Part shown: piece by piece, positions 21,216 through 35,956 of the stretch
How the letters are laid out: the number at the start of each line of letters is the position of its first letter
Position numbering within the stretch: position 1 is the stretch's first letter
NCBI RefSeq assembly: GCF_030272615.1
Contig: NC_081413.1
Span: 601,834,709 to 601,898,708, forward strand
Direction of reading: 5' to 3'
Source of the DNA: Cryptomeria japonica
Lineage: Eukaryota; Streptophyta; Pinopsida; Cupressales; Cupressaceae
DNA length: 64,000 nucleotides
The notes under the pieces: model-generated
The model's input: only the letters and a program-made list of their open reading frames with translations
Database searches by the model: none
What the model was told of the DNA's origin: nothing
Translations under genes and position numbers: made by a program

Positions 21216-24200
21216 TTTAGCCCCCACTTTAGTGAGAGTATGAGCCTATGCAAATACTCATGGTAAAGTAGAAAGATAAGAGAGAGAGGAGCAATTAGGA
21301 GTAAGATCACAATGAGGTAAGACATCACTAATTTCGAGGAACCAAGCCCACAATATTAGGATCTTAACTCACACAATCACATGCAAGGACACAAATAACA
21401 AGACAAAGACAAAAAGACAAAAAAAGACACACAAAGACAAAAGACACACAACACAACCTGGGTTAGTACTAAAAGAAAAGGATCCAAGTCAACTAGTTGA
21501 AGAGGCCTTGGTAATCAAATGTCTCAACCACTAATATCATTTTCGGAATGTTATCACAAGAACACTTGGCGATCACATAAAAAGAGCAAGAGCATGCATC
21601 AAATGATGAACCATGAACCACAAATAAAAAAGATATGAGCTCATGTGAAAGAGAAAGGGGAAGACATGGACACCATAGTTTAGCAAGATGTGTTATGCTA
21701 GGTGATCCATGAGAAGAAGAGAGAGGTCATGGAATTGACAAGCTAGAAAGTTATGTTATGCTAGGTGACCCATGAGAACACGAATACAGATGAGACAACA
21801 AGATGTATTATGTTGTGTGGTTCATGTAAAGAGAGAGAGTAGGATTAGTCTAGCAAGCTATGTTATGCTAGTTCCACTTTCTTGAAAAGGAAGATCTAAA
21901 TGGTCTAGAAAGCTATGTTATGCTAGTCAAATGACCTTGTTGCATATGCTATTGTTTGATTTCAGGAGTTAATCATCTCGTATAAGACTTGTTGGTCTAG
22001 TTTCGAGCATGTAAATATATGTATAAGACATAAAAAATAAAAATATGTCTAGTTTCGAGGATGAAGCATCTCGTATAAGAATTGTTTGTCTAGTTTCGAG
22101 AATGAATACCCCATATAAGACATATAAAAAGGTTGTGTTTGGTTTTGGAATTGAAACATCTCATATAAGACTTGTTGGTTTGGTTTCAAGAATGAACACC
22201 CCATATAAGACGTGCAAAATATAGCACACAAATATAGTACAAAGAGGGTGATATAAAATGCCCCCCCTTAAGATGTTGACATGTAGTCGTACGTTGATGT
22301 TTTGAGGAAGCTAGAAACAAGGATACACACCTTCAAAACCAAGGAGATATCCTTAGGCAACAATGTTCGTAAATCAAAGCTAAAGAAGAATTACTCTTAT
22401 AAGCAAGGAAAAAATAGTTGTTAAAGAGATATCTTGCAACATGTGTAAAGGGAATCCTTAGGGGGATAAGGAGGAAGAGATCTTTTCTCAAAAGACATCT
22501 ACCTCCAAGAGGAAATTTTTGAAAAAAAATAACATCATTGACCAAAAGAAAGGAAGGAGAACACGAATTCAACCCTTCTCCCTATTACTAGGTAAAAGAT
22601 ATTCTTGATGAAGGATAACACACTTTTGACACAAAGTGAAGGGTTTGTTTATAATAGACATACATTGCCAAATGAAGAAGAGGTTGTAGATAAAGATACA
22701 CACCTCTTGCATATGAGATAATCCTTGAGAAAACAAACAACTTCACACAAGAAATGATATCGTATTGTAAGAAAACAATACTCAACAAAGGAAAGGTGGA
22801 TCCTTAGAAAGGATAAGAGAAATCAATGCCCCCAAGCATAGGGAGAAAGAGAAGGATTACACAACCTCTGGAAGGAGGCATTTATTCATAAGAGATGCAC
22901 TATTTCAACCAAGGAATAGGTCCTACCCAAGGAACACACATGTAATCGCATGAAGGATAATTCGATGCAAGAAAGGACATCATGTTATGAAAAATACAAC
23001 TCAGACAGAAAAAAGTTGAATCCTTAGAAAGAGGAAAGAGATAGAAAATTATTATTCCCCCCAAGCATAGAGATAAGAATAAATAGACTATTATGTTGGT
23101 CACTGAGTATGATTGCACCTAAAATTGTACTACCATGAATGACAATGAGCCCCTAATAGGTAAGCTAACAATGTCACATAGTGAGGAGCAACATAATAGG
23201 AACTTGAATATTATTTGAAATGATTATGAGAAATATGCCATTTATTATCACATTTTATTTTTATGATACCTGAATCAATATATTGTTGTATTTTAATTTT
23301 CAAATCTTGACATTCATTAGTAAAATGCCCATGTATTTGATGATATTTGCAAAAAGTAGCATTTTCAAAATGTTGTCTATGTTTCTTTCTTTGTTTAGGC
23401 CAAAGAGAAGATATTAAGTTGGTGTGAAGAAGATCAGACAAAAAATTATCTTGTTGTAATCTCATATTGGAATGAGAAGGCACAGATTCACTAGACAATG
23501 GAGGAGGGGATGTTGACAAAGGAAGAGGTTGTAAACCTAGCTTATCATTAAAAAAGTGCGATTTCTCATAACTTTCAAGACTTTGTAACAAACATCCTAA
23601 AACTTGTCCATTGTATCCATGTGTAAGATCAGGAGAGGTTTTTCTCTTAGGTGAAATTGGGTTGAAGTTTAAAGAGGCTTAATCAATATCTAGACATGTA
23701 TTATGGTAAAAATTTTGAGTATCGAATTTATGCATCATAGATTTTCTACAAAAAGATGCGAAATCTAATGACCCCCAATCATCCTCCCAGAGTTCTTCTT
23801 TAGGAACATCTTTAGTAGGATAGTGTATTTGTCTGAATGGGGGAGAGGATTGCATGAACTAACAAAGTATATTGTGCTTCAATTTGTATGTTCTTGTCGG
23901 ATTCTAAAGTAAACAATTCATTAATATATGTGTAAGGAACTACATGATAATTAGGTTGATGACTCACTCCATCCCTTACAACAATTTTTGCTTTTTGGTG
24001 AGTTTTTAGAGAGACATTTTTATGAAGGTGGACAACAACCTTAGGCTTCTCAACAACATGAATACCATTGATTTGATCTTGGTTAGATTCTTCATCCTTA
24101 GGAGAGAGCATTGAAAACATTATAATGATGGAAAATGGTATTATCCTCTTCCTCTAAAGTATCTTCATGACAAACTGTAGGAAAGGGGTAGTCATATCTC

Positions 24201-25030
24201 ATTGATGCTTCATCTCTAGGGGGAATGAGATGCATTAAGGGAATTGTCAATCATATCACCCTCTTTTACCATTATATCATCCTGTTTCACCAAGGTACTC
24301 TCACAGGAGAGGGACATATTGGGAGAATAAACAACATCGTTCTCCAATGGTTCATCCCAAAGAGGGATATCATTGAGAGAAGTGTTAAAAAAATCTTCTC
24401 ACATCAATATATCCTCTTTAGGGAGAGAAACTTTGAGAAATGAATCATTGAAAGGTTCATAAAGGGGATTTACGTGTATATCTTCAATCCTTGTAGATTA
24501 AGAGCATCCTCTTGCACCAAAGTATCTTTGTAAGGGAGATTATTGTTTGTATTATCTTGTATTAGCAAGTCATAATGAGTAGGATATAAAAATTGAAGTC
24601 ATAGGTACTACCTAGTAAAGTCTTGTAAAAAGAAATTCAAATGACATTTTTCTAATTTAATAAAAAAGAAACTTGCAATGAAAGAAGCTAATGTAATGAA
24701 ACAAAGCATAAAGGGACTAATCTAAACACACATAATAATGCACAATTTTTTTATTTTTCTATTTTATTATTATTTTGAAACATGCAAATTAGAAGATGCA
24801 ATGTAATAATGAACTAGATCTAAAAATACAATTGAACACTTATGCAACCCACAATTTAATTTTAGGAAATAATTTAGGGTTTTCATGAAATTAACCTCTA
24901 AATTTATGTAATTCAATTTTGTAAGTATGATCTATAAGTGCAAATTATTTGAATGTTAAAGTCCATACAAGCCAAATATGAGAGAACAAATCAAAAACAT
25001 GAGCATGAAAGAAGTTGGATTTACAAAAAG
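21216..25030 (-). pseudogene. Interior of the gag-only element with decayed gag
   Basis: The minus-strand frame 23591-23211 contains FCKYHQIHGHFTNECQDLK, a C-x2-H-x3-GH-x4-C pattern followed by an amphipathic IKIQQYIDSG segment, as in gag proteins of plant Ty3/gypsy elements. A second frame upstream in the same direction (24120-23812, with HQPNYHVVPYTYINELFTLE) may be a further part. Between 21690 and 21930 a unit around GTTATGCTAGGTGA recurs about five times, and between 21960 and 22215 a unit around GTCTAGTTTCGAG..CATCTCGTATAAGA recurs about four times; both are degenerate minisatellites. No pol domain is visible in the 3.8 kb. Confidence 0.5.
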
Positions 25031-26257
25031 TGTAATGGTATAATTAGGAATTAGGGTTTCACCAATTAAGATAATAAAACCACTAACTAACCAAATTAAC
25101 CATACATTGAAAGAGGGGTGAACCTAATAGATCTAGCTACAATACAAATAAGGAAAGGGCTGAAATTCTGATTAGATTCATTGGTTATTTGTTTTCCCCC
25201 TCTTTCTAGTTGAAGATTGGATGATAATTGTGAAATTAGGGTAAAACAGTGAATAACTGAAGTAGATTGTTGAAAACAAACTGCTGCAGATAGCCCGTAG
25301 AGCCACAAACTAAGATCTAGGAAAAATAAGATATTTAGAACCTGTTCCTAGAAGTCCGACTTGATTTTTTGAGACCAGGTAGTATAGATTCACCTTGGTC
25401 CTCCAATTTTACTTCGTCAAAAGTTGAACCTATTCCTTACTATCAAAATTTCAGAATACAACTCCTGAGCCTGTTCCTTGCACACAAAAAGAAAGGAAAT
25501 AGGGTTGTGGATAGGGGTTTGCCTTAGGTCAAACCCCAGTTTAAGAATCAACCTTGAATTGAATAATGTAAATGCTGAAGTAAATGCTAAGGAGATATAA
25601 CTCAGATTTGCAATTGTAGATGATGATGCAATGCTCTTTGAATGTAATAAAAAATGTTGAATATAATGGCATGAAAAACACATGAACAAAAAAACCCTAA
25701 TCACACACATGCTTGCATGAAGATTGATGTAACTTTTCTCCACAATGCTTGAAGGTTAAAATGCAACCTTAAATCTCTAAAAGTACTTGATGATGAATGC
25801 TTCATGGATGCATGAATGTAATGGATAGATAACAGATGGAGATATAGATCGCTTCTTCTAGCTCTAAATTGAATTGATAAGATATCTTTATATAGGGTTC
25901 CCTAGGTAAATTACTGATTAGGCCAAGCTCCAATGGTCAAGTGTAGCCACATGGACCAAATGCCATTGAGGAGATAGAGAATCTGCCCAATTTCAAATTG
26001 GGGCATGTTTAATGGGGACCAATGCGTTTTAGGGTGACCTGGTCTAGACCAGGGCACTCCACGCATTGGTCCTCTAGCAAATAGGACTTTCTAATATGCA
26101 AATATGGAAGGGACCTCCAAGACGGGGCCCACTCAATGGTGTTCATGACATCAGGGGTTGGAAAAAGATCCAAAACAAATCTAGAGAGGGGATAGAGATA
26201 GGACAGACTAAAGTAGGAGTACAAACATGAGGTGTAAAGTAGATTTACGAATCTACA
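25031..26257 (-). repeat. 5' LTR of the gag-only element
   Basis: This 1227-bp copy differs from its partner by many scattered substitutions and small indels (clearly more than the Copia LTR pair), so the insertion is old. It ends CTACA at 26257, next to the TTTGG duplication. Confidence 0.78.
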
Positions 26258-26262
26258 TTTGG

Positions 26263-29200
26263 AATTAAAATTTATTATAGACACTTTGAGATAGTTTTAA
26301 TAGTATGGGAAAATAATGACAAAATCATATTGTAATGTGATGAGATCATCCAATTGAATGTAAAAAATTAATGGTGTAATACTCTTTGTGTTTCCTCCAC
26401 CAATTTCAATTTGGTATCAAAACACTCATACATTCAAAGATCTTGCAAATGAATTACTTGTTATCAATGGGTGTCATTTTATTTGTTGGCATACTATTAT
26501 GATTTAAAAAATTATTTATGACAATCTAATATAGTTAGTAAAACTATAATACATTTCTCATCTTATAATAAATTTTTTAAAATTTAAGATGCTTTAGAAA
26601 GTTAAGGAAGAGTATAATAAAACCCAAAATATTTTAAAGAGTATACAATGTTTAGTGTAAGATGCTTGGGCTTGCAAAGGCCTAGCCCTTTAATCATCAC
26701 ATGTTTTACGCCCTTGTTGCAAGTGTCATGTGTGGTACATTTAATTATTGATTTTTATTTGTGCTTTCATGATTATTGTAGGTCCTTTATTTATTTATAT
26801 GTAGGAACCAAATAGCCCCCTATAACCTACAATGCGCTAAGTAAAATTTTTAACATGATTAGTAGCATTGGTGCAACACGACCTTCAATACCACATGGAA
26901 AAGGGGAGACTAGACCTTAAGACCTTGTGCCTACCATAGGAAGCTCTTGCTAATTAATCTAGGCCTCCAACCCTTTGTGGATCCCTTATCTTGCATTAGA
27001 ATCAATTTTGGTGTTTTTGTGAAGCTTGTTGCCTCTTTAGGTCTTGTTCCATATCTCAAATCACTTGTCTAGAAATAAGGGAAATTTGGCAAACAACATG
27101 GGTTATTTTTAAATGACCTTGGATATTTTGACTAGAAATAGAGCTCACAACAAAGGTGAGTTGGAGACAAGGAGCACTTCTAATTTTTTTGGAAAAAAAT
27201 TCTAAATGAAGAATGTTTCCTAGTGGACCTACCCTAAGTGCTTATCTTCTTTATTTGGTGAACTCTTAGTTCACTGTGATTATTTTTATGTTTCCTTTTT
27301 TTGGTAGGGTGTTCTTGGTCAATCTCCAACAAGAATGAAATGAGATGCCACATATCCCTTGTAAACAACCACTCATGGTGCATTCAAGAGGAGGTTTGCA
27401 TATTGTGAATCTATTATGAGTATTTGATGTGGTCTAGGATGTGAGAACTGTGAACTTTAAAATGTGATTTAGTCTTTGTTATCCTTGTTCTCTACTTATC
27501 TTTATGATATTATTAAGAATTTTATTGACCATGAGAAGCATTATGGTTGATAATCAATTTATTGTTAGTTGTGAGGAAGTTCTATCTCCTCTATTTCTCA
27601 TTACATATGTTGATGTTATTCCATGATGTTTTGATAATTATTTTTCTTGTTTTATTTTGTGTTGTCACACATTGATCAAGTATTATCATGTACTTAGTTA
27701 TTTCATTGTGCACTTTTGTCATAACATTGTTCAATTTTTACAACATGTGTGCAAGATGAGATTATAACACATCTATAGAAATTATAACACATAATTCATT
27801 TGTTTATGTTTTGTTTGTTAATTTCCTAACATGAATGTTGGGTTATTACACAAAAGATAGAATTTTGAGTCTCTTGCCATGTGGGAGTAGCTACCATGAA
27901 TACCAAGCATATTTAGAAAGGAGAACATAAGGGACTACATGGGGAAAAAGAGAAAATATAAAGATAACTAAGAATATTTGAGAGGCAAGGAGGAAACCAT
28001 ATTTCTAGGAAGGGATTGTTTTATCTCCATACAAGATACACAAGTTTGGTAAGGAAAAATTTCCACAAGGGGATTGTGAATAAATATACAAAGAAATACA
28101 CGGGAAAAATTGGGGACAAAAAGAAATAAAGTGATTATAAAATAAAGGGTGAAAGAATAAGGGAGTTAATGAAGGTTACAAGGAAATGAAAAGTGTCTAT
28201 TTGAAGGTATACATTTGTATGTAAGAAAGAAAGAAATAGAATGTTGAGTTTGAGTGTTGTTTGTCATTAATGAAAGGGTATGTGGAAGGGGAGAACCTTA
28301 TATGAACCATAAGAGGTTTGTTAATGGAAAGCAAGTAGATTTTTGAGAGAGAGAGAAACTAGAGGTCATGGACCTTGTCCATTTGTTTTAATCAATTGAA
28401 GTTCAATGTAAAAAATAAAGAAAGTATTCTCAACATTTGTTTAAAGATGAAAATTCTATATAGATGTTGTTCAAGAGAACACATTTTCATGCCATTGAGT
28501 TATGAATGCATATGATCAAACTAGTATATACTTATCATGATTGTTAGATAATGTTTATATGGGTAATGTTATTATAGTTGGGATTTATTCTACCTTGTTG
28601 ATTGTTTAAAATTATAGGACTAAATAGCTATTTAAGGCTTCTTTGTTTTCTTACCAATTTAGCATGGGTCACCCCCAAGTTTTGTATCAAATGACATAAG
28701 AGCTAGTTACAACTTTGAGCAATAAAACAAAGTGAAAGAGACAATTCAATAAAAGTGGGAAAAAAGAATAATTTCAACACTAATCAAATGAGAAAAGTGG
28801 AAATTTATTCTCCACTATTGTGGTTAGGTAGAGGGTATAGAAAGAGAGAAGAAAAATAAATTTGTTCTCCACTAGTAAAAGGCAGGAAGAGGGAACAAAA
28901 GCCAAATGTTATGTGTGAAAGAAGACATCTTTCAATAAGAGAGTTGGGTAGAAGGTTTTATAATTAGTAAAGAGTTCTCCAACAAAAGAGTTGGGTAGAG
29001 TAGTAAAAGTCCAAATGGTTAAGAATAAGTGTGTCTTTCACCACTCAAGTCCTAAGTGTCCAAACATCATGGAATGGGACAAAGTTGGATGGCCATGCGA
29101 GGAAGGGATTGATTTAATATTTATTTATTCTTTAAGATAATTGGGATATGTGTAAAAAGACATTTAATATGGAGGTTACAAAGAATTGGTCAAGATTGCA

Positions 29201-29870
29201 AGTTGTAAGTATATCTTTCATATTTGGTGATATGATAAGGCAATTAATGACCATATCTATAATATTTATGATGTGTAAGAGGTGTAAGATGAATTACATA
29301 CTATTCGAAGATTCTTGACCATAACCATAGTGGTGTTGGATTTTTTTCATGACTCATGGTTTTGGATACCACTTGATGTTCTTTTTGTTTCCAATTTTCC
29401 TATGTAGGTGATTGTGGGAGATGGAGTCCTTGAATAACTAGATAACTTTCTATCATTTGAAGCTATATGCTGACTCTAACAAGTAGGAGCTAGCCACATT
29501 GTGTATAAATGATGTATAGTATACTTCCTACATGATTTTATGTGTGTTTGTACTTTGAGTGATAGCATAGAATAATACTTAATCACAATATTATTCTATT
29601 ATAATTAGATTAAATTGAAAAGAATAATTTAAGAAATAATTATTATTTAAAATTGAAGTCAAAGATGTTATACAAAAAAGAGAGGATAAAATACAAATAG
29701 AATTGAAAATAATATTTGAATAATTTCTCTTAAAATGCTCAAAAGAAATATTCCTCGTACCATTAAGTTATATTCTATTAACTTAGAAAACTATAGCTCA
29801 AACAAAATACTCTTAATTAGATAATAGATTTTAAATAAAGAAGCTTTGTCCTTCTCTTCAATACCGAACA
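26263..29870. other. AT-rich region, no gene seen
   Basis: No frame longer than background and no recognisable protein motif was found. Two spots (TTTGGTATCAAAAC near 26411 and GTCACCCCCAAGTTTTGTATCAAAT near 28668-28692) resemble the C-run and primer-site junctions of old LTR elements, but without matching LTRs they cannot be called. Confidence 0.5.
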
Positions 29871-30024
29871 CCACTCACTAAATTCTAAGGATGGACTAAT
29901 TCACCCGAGATATACAGAAGAGAAAAAAATGCATATTTTCCTTAACAAATCGTCTGTAAAGAAAATCCACATTATATTATGATGAACAACACCATAAATC
30001 AAATTTCTGATACTATAATATGCT

Positions 30025-31171
30025 CTAGCATTCCGGGAGGTTATTAGGAGGAACCTTTAAACTTTGGAACTCACTGGGACCGTTCTTCACTAGAAACACC
30101 ATGCTCGACCCTCATGTTACATGATCATCAAAGTGACAGTGTACGAACCAGACATCTGCACAAATCCAACAATCCTTCGGTACTCCATACATATTTTCAA
30201 AATGTTCAATTCCAAGCAATTTTCATATCTACAATCATGAGAGAATTGTCACCCTGTTAATTACCTGGATTGTTAGCTTTGAATCTGACAGCAGTCTACC
30301 CATTGACAGGAACCCCTACAGTATTTCTTTGAGGTGGATCGACCAGATTGAAAGAAGTGGATCTGTTTCACTATTATAATTACCAGAACCCTCTCCTACC
30401 ACATAAAACTCATAACCGTGAATATGCATTGGATGGTTTGTCTGCTTGGAAGATGTTGGTTCCCTCGAACACAACTTGAACTGTGGCATTATATTCATTC
30501 ACTTTCACCCTTGTTCCAGAAATAGGAACCCACAGAGTTTTGTCTACATCGCCGTTATAATTATACTCAATGGGTGGATTGGAAGGAAAGTCGGTGGTAT
30601 AGACATCATCAATGTGGAAGTGATAAGCTTGCAGAATGGCGACATCTGGCAGCACAAAAGATATGTTATTCATACTGGCACTCACTCTGGTATTGTTAGG
30701 GCCGCTACAGTTACCGCCGGTTTCACAAGGAAGTAAACCGAGCCCTACGGTTATAAAGCTACTGTCGTATATGGTTTGGGGAACGTCCACCGGATGCTTC
30801 TCTAAAGTTGGTCACAGTTGCAGTGTCGTTGTATTCTGGAAGGATTGGAGTGGTAGATGATTTAGAGCCCACGTAGCTTAGAATGGCGGTTGTTGTGGTG
30901 TTATCAATATTTGCTTCAGAATGAGTAGTGTATACTTTGGCGGCCATATAGTATTTGGCTTTCGCTTGATTGGCTGTGAGAAGAACGTCTGCAATCTGAC
31001 CAGATGATAAAACCAGAATGTCTGTTATGTATGGCTTTGTGTAAGAGGTATCCACGGCTACCACTGTCAGATTGTGTGATGCAACCATGAAAAAGAGGTG
31101 ATTATAGACTGCAGCATTGACGATACGAAGAAGATAGTTTTTTCCCTTACGTACAGGGAACTTTGCTGTTC
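30025..31171 (-). pseudogene. Laccase pseudogene, 5'-truncated (last two exons)
   Basis: On the minus strand this matches exons 5 and 6 of the + laccase at 36010-39079, with intron 5 retained, so it is a DNA duplicate rather than a retrocopy. It starts at the exon 5 acceptor (31171, GTAKFPVRKGK) and keeps [14 protein letters not shown] and [11 protein letters not shown]. Damage: a 28-base deletion after ATVTNF, a one-base insertion before HPMHIHG (near 30435), a one-base deletion near 30355, TGG to TAG in NGW(T), and TGG to TGA after HVT. Similarity continues into part of intron 4 (to about 31270) and into the 3' flank (to about 29860). Exons 1-4 are absent upstream. Confidence 0.9.
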
Positions 31172-31279
31172 CTGCATACATAAAATTTCATTAAAGTCGA
31201 TTGCAGTCTTGATTTCGATTAGTGAGAAATGGAATTGGGCGAGCCTTACTAATGGGTTATCTATCCACTGAGCCTTAGC

Positions 31280-34200
31280 CATGTGTGTGTGAAGTGAAGG
31301 GCTGCTGCATAGATGAGGTGTCACCCAAGACAGAGAGAGGAAGTGGGCGCAGAGATTATGTGAGCAGAATAAGAAAGGTCAAAAATTTGCTTTGGCACAG
31401 CGATGGAATAGAAAGAGAATAACTAGTAATGGAAAAGACAAGAATATGAAAGGGCATCGACAGAGGGAAGTGAGCATCGAAACGTAGCCGCAGGGTAGTA
31501 GAGGGGCTTGAGCAAGGTGCGTGAGGCAAGAAGGAGGAAGAAAATCATGTCAGAGAAGTGAAGTTCTGGGGTGCGTAGTGAGTTGAATCGCCCCAATAAG
31601 TATTGTGGTTACAGTCAAGATAGAGCAGAAAATTGCAGAGGGAGTGTTAGTTGCTGAATGTGTAAATAAGAGGATAAAGAGGCCTTTTAATTAGATTTGT
31701 TCTAAATGAATAGAGAATCAATAAAATTTGAGTGTTCATATTGTAATCTTTGTGTTTTTTATTTATTTGAGTTTACTGTCTGTGAGTGTGTGATATGGAA
31801 GCAAGAGGGGTGTCTTGAATCAGAAACCCTTCATGCTTGATTGTGGAGGTGATAAATGTCACCTTCAATTAGATCCTACACCAACCCTAAATCTCATAAT
31901 ATTAAGACACCTTTTGTGATTGAGAACGTCCCAAGTGTCTCCACTTTGGAGATTCTCTTACAACAGATACCTCCATGTGTAATCACCCTTGGTGAGTCAT
32001 GGAGGACCATATTCTATAACAAAAAACCCAAAACCAACTTTGAGGATGGGATGAAGTGGTCACATGTCTCCCAACCTCAAGAAAATTCTCTAAATAAAAC
32101 TTAATTGACCATTCTTTACACTCATGAAACTTAACACATTTAAATAGTACAATGTTAATTTCACAAAATAAAATCATAATAACTTCATATCATTTATGAA
32201 ATATTTTTATATTTAAGCATCAATTATCATATTACACGTGACCTTGGTCCCTTCATATGGATTAATGTTAGCTAAAACGGCTAAACACAATTTGGTTTAT
32301 CATATATGAGCCTTGATTCCCATTGGTAATAAACTTGCACACAAAATGGTAATCATTAATCCATTACGAAGATAATCATAGCCGAATCATCATGAAATAA
32401 TATATTAACATTTATCACAAAATTAATCAAACATTTATATTTGATAATTTTATTGATCAACACAATATCATTCATTCTCTTTGAATCACATTTTCTTAAA
32501 CTTTCAAATCATAATTTCCATCACTTATGTAAACTAATTATAATCATTATATCACAGTTTAATTCACAAAAAACTCTCATACAAATAAAGTTCACCTGAT
32601 AAATCATTAGTTATAAAGTTAACATCAACTATAAACAAAATAAATCATGTTCATAGTTTATCATCGATTAAAGTAGCCTTATAGGCTCATGAGGACACAT
32701 CTAAAGGTTTTATATTAATTGATAATGCATTGGGTTAAGATATCAACATAAGGAAGCATGTATAATATGAGTCTTAATAATAACATTATTTAGAGTGTCA
32801 TTCTACAAGTAAAAAAATCTTTGGTGCATATAATTTGATAATAGTGTAATATGAATGAAACATATAGATCAAGGTTTGTCTAGGTGTCAAAATTCTTACA
32901 ATGAAATGTACAATCTAGCAATTATGTCTTGTCCTACACAAGGAATGCAATAATTTAAAATACAATCAATATGTCATCTTCTAAATCTTCCCATCTCAAA
33001 ACTTACAAACCTCTATACAACTAAATCCAACCACTTTACACTTGCAACAATAGACATATAATCTAAATTTGTTTAGATATTATTCTTAAACTAGACTAAA
33101 TCACAAACTTGATCAAATTCAATGAAAAACAAGAATGACCACATATAACCAAATGGACTACAATGAATCCCAATAATAAATAGTTCTTTGAAAGATCAAC
33201 TTGAAGATAGTATTTGAAGACTTAGAATCTGTGACCTTGTGCTTGTCTAGATAAGTTGTAGGTGAGTAGGTAACTTGAGGGACCTCTCTTTTATCCAAAA
33301 TCCCCTCACTGTGACTTTACAAGCATATTTCGATTATTAAATTCTCAAAAATCTATGTTTCCATATACTTCAGCAAACATGAAACAGTGCATTTCTTGAA
33401 TGTATTAACAACTATTGTGCTAGTTCTCGAATTCTAGACCTAATTGCCTATCTTCTACTTTGTCTTCCGGTCTCCTTTTTCACATCTCCCTTCTCAGGCT
33501 TTCATAGATGTCTCGAAAATGTGATAATACGAAGGGGAGAGGAGCCATGCTTTTTTTCACATTCTTGTCCCCCTGATAAATTTTACTTGGTTTTATTTAT
33601 TTTACTGTCCACGTAATATTCTACATGAAATTAAGCTTCTATAAGAATGTGATAGTTTTCTTGCACTACCATGACCTAGTGATATAATCCATGAAGTAGA
33701 TTGATTTCTTTTACAAATGAATTGCCTTTCAAAAGGACAAACGATCTTTTAATTTTACTTAACATGCACTCGAATGTGTTGAAACACTTTCCAACAAATT
33801 GTTCACGAAATATCATATACTATGTTTAAAATATGTGTATCTCTCATGCCAACACCTATATTTCACATCAGATTGCATATTCCCAGCATTCTATGATTGG
33901 GTCAGCATATTTAAAACACCCTGTACAAAACAATTAAAAACATTTTAAATGTTTACACAAGACAACAGTATAAGACTAGATTTTCATTGCCCAAAGAATT
34001 CTACTTGTTAGCACAATATGGGCCCCTACCTTTTTGGTTCAATGAATTACAATCGCTTTGCTAACCGATCGAATACATCAGACAGTACATGACAGAACGC
34101 ACGACAAATTTTGCACTCCAAGATAGACATTTGATGCAATAATGGGCATCCCTTCAAATATTTTATGTTTTCTTTCATTTGCAGACTTCTTCCATGGGGG

Positions 34201-35940
34201 AAAGATGGAATAAAAATGTTTTCTTACATGTGGCTATATAATTTTTTTGTTGCTTATTGGAGTTCTCAACATATCTTTATCTGTAATACAATAAAATGAC
34301 AGCAATTAGAAACTATCGCATTGCCTAAAGCCATCAGCAAGTGGGAAGAAAAGTATAAAAACACGGAGAACAAAAAAAATAAAATTTATATTTTGTTTCA
34401 AAACAGAATAAGAAAATATATTTTGTTTCTTTTAAGACTTCAGCACTCAAGTCTCTCAATGAGTAGGGTTTTAAAAAATAATTTAACACTTATCTTAGGC
34501 ATTATTAAATGCTAGCATTTAATTTGAGATTATTCAAAATAAAATGAATAGACTTTAATTAGTGGTTGGGTCGTGGGGCTGGATTGTCTGGTATTTCATG
34601 ATATCAAAAGAATAATAATAATAAATTGAAAAATTAAGTATTATCATTTATTAAAGTATGAACTCAAAAATTTTAATGGTGAATTTTAATTTCATCTTAA
34701 AGATTCAAAATTTGAAGTAGAGGTAAATTTTAAATTACTACTTTCTAAGATTCTAAAACTTTCATTCAAACTATTCACAAATTATCAATATCACCAACAT
34801 CAAATTGCAAAACTCAAAAACATAACCATCATATCAAATTGAGAACCAATACTGAAATATGACAGAATTAGTAGATAACAATTGCCCCTATTAATTTATT
34901 CTTCATTATAAAAATATTATTGAAAAAATAAAGTTACAAGAATCTTTCGCTATCTTATAAATTTTCACATTTACTTTTCTGAAAACTCAGTATTCACTTT
35001 AATAAAAGTTAGAAAGGAATTTCTCCATTTCAAACTTTATAAGGACTAAATGAATGTGAGAAAATAAGATCTCAATAACATTAAAATTAGGTTTGTCCAA
35101 CTCTAAATTCATTGTATGAGAGCACAATTTTAGCTGTAATTAAAATCCCGTTTGTCCAACTCTAAATTCATTGTAAGAGAGCACAATTTTAGCTGTAATT
35201 TTGTGATTTTATTAACTTTTTAAATTGTTATTTGACAATACTATATGAGAGGTAGACCATCTGTATGTAATTATTTGCTACTGGTGAATCAATTACTATA
35301 TGAATGGTGGACCAATTTCAATTATTACATGACTCTTACATTAAGATTCAACTTCTAATTTTGAGTCAAAGTTATTGAATCAATTATTTTTATCAAATTT
35401 ATCTTCATAAAATGAGATAATTAAATTCTACTGCATTTTTCAGTCAAATTTACTGATTGATGATAATAATTCTTCACAAAGATAGAACAATTTATAATTG
35501 AATTCTATTAAGACATCGTTCAAAACATATCTCCTACTAACGATGACCCCTAAATTGTCTGGCCCACAATTGAAAATACCAAATTGCAGAACAATACAAA
35601 TAAGACATGGACAAAGAATTGGCTGTTAATTTGGCGTGACTAAAACCTGAAAAACTTTTCGTGCAAGAGTATGATTAGTATGAAGGTCTACCCTATGTTG
35701 AAAAATCTAAAAGCTTATACTCAAGCATGGAATCGCCATCACACTATAAAATATTAAAAAGTCGACATTATTGCAATATGGCTTCCACCCATGTGATTTC
35801 TACTCTTAGAAGATTGAAAGTAACATGTTAAGACATTATTCACAACATCACGAATCTTGTGTAGTTAACATATCAAAATACCACGATGTTTTTTGCGTGT
35901 TCGGCGTTGGACCATTTGCTGTTTCCTTCCACTATGTTAA
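31280..35940. other. Intergenic AT-rich region between the laccase loci
   Basis: No gene is recognised. A 59-bp tandem duplication (unit starting GTTTGTCCAACTCTAAATTC) lies at 35091-35207. The 3' part is presumably the upstream region of the + laccase gene. Confidence 0.55.
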
Positions 35941-35949
35941 CGTTTGGGC

Positions 35950-35956
35950 TATAAAA
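35950..35956 (+). promoter_or_regulatory. TATA box of the laccase gene
   Basis: TATAAAA lies 60 bases before ATG 36010. A transcription start about 30 bases downstream (near 35980) would exclude the in-frame ATG at 35977, which is why the start at 36010 (or 36046) is preferred. Confidence 0.6.

Larger units (their letters stand above)
19984..26257 (-). mobile_element. Gag-only LTR retrotransposon (non-autonomous, gypsy-like)
   Basis: Two direct repeats of about 1.23 kb (19984-21215 and 25031-26257) both start TGT and end CTACA. They are flanked by a perfect five-base target duplication TTTGG (19979-19983 and 26258-26262). On the minus strand a purine tract AAAGTGGGGGCTAAA (about 21217-21232) directly precedes the LTR at 21215, which fixes the orientation as minus. 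The 3.8-kb interior carries only a gag-like fragment and no reverse transcriptase, integrase or protease, as in small gag-only plant LTR elements. No standard primer site is recognisable at the 25030 junction. Confidence 0.75.

Noticed and set aside
31856-32104. 82-codon + frame in the intergenic region
   Set aside because: No motif, no splice or promoter context and no similarity to any family I know.
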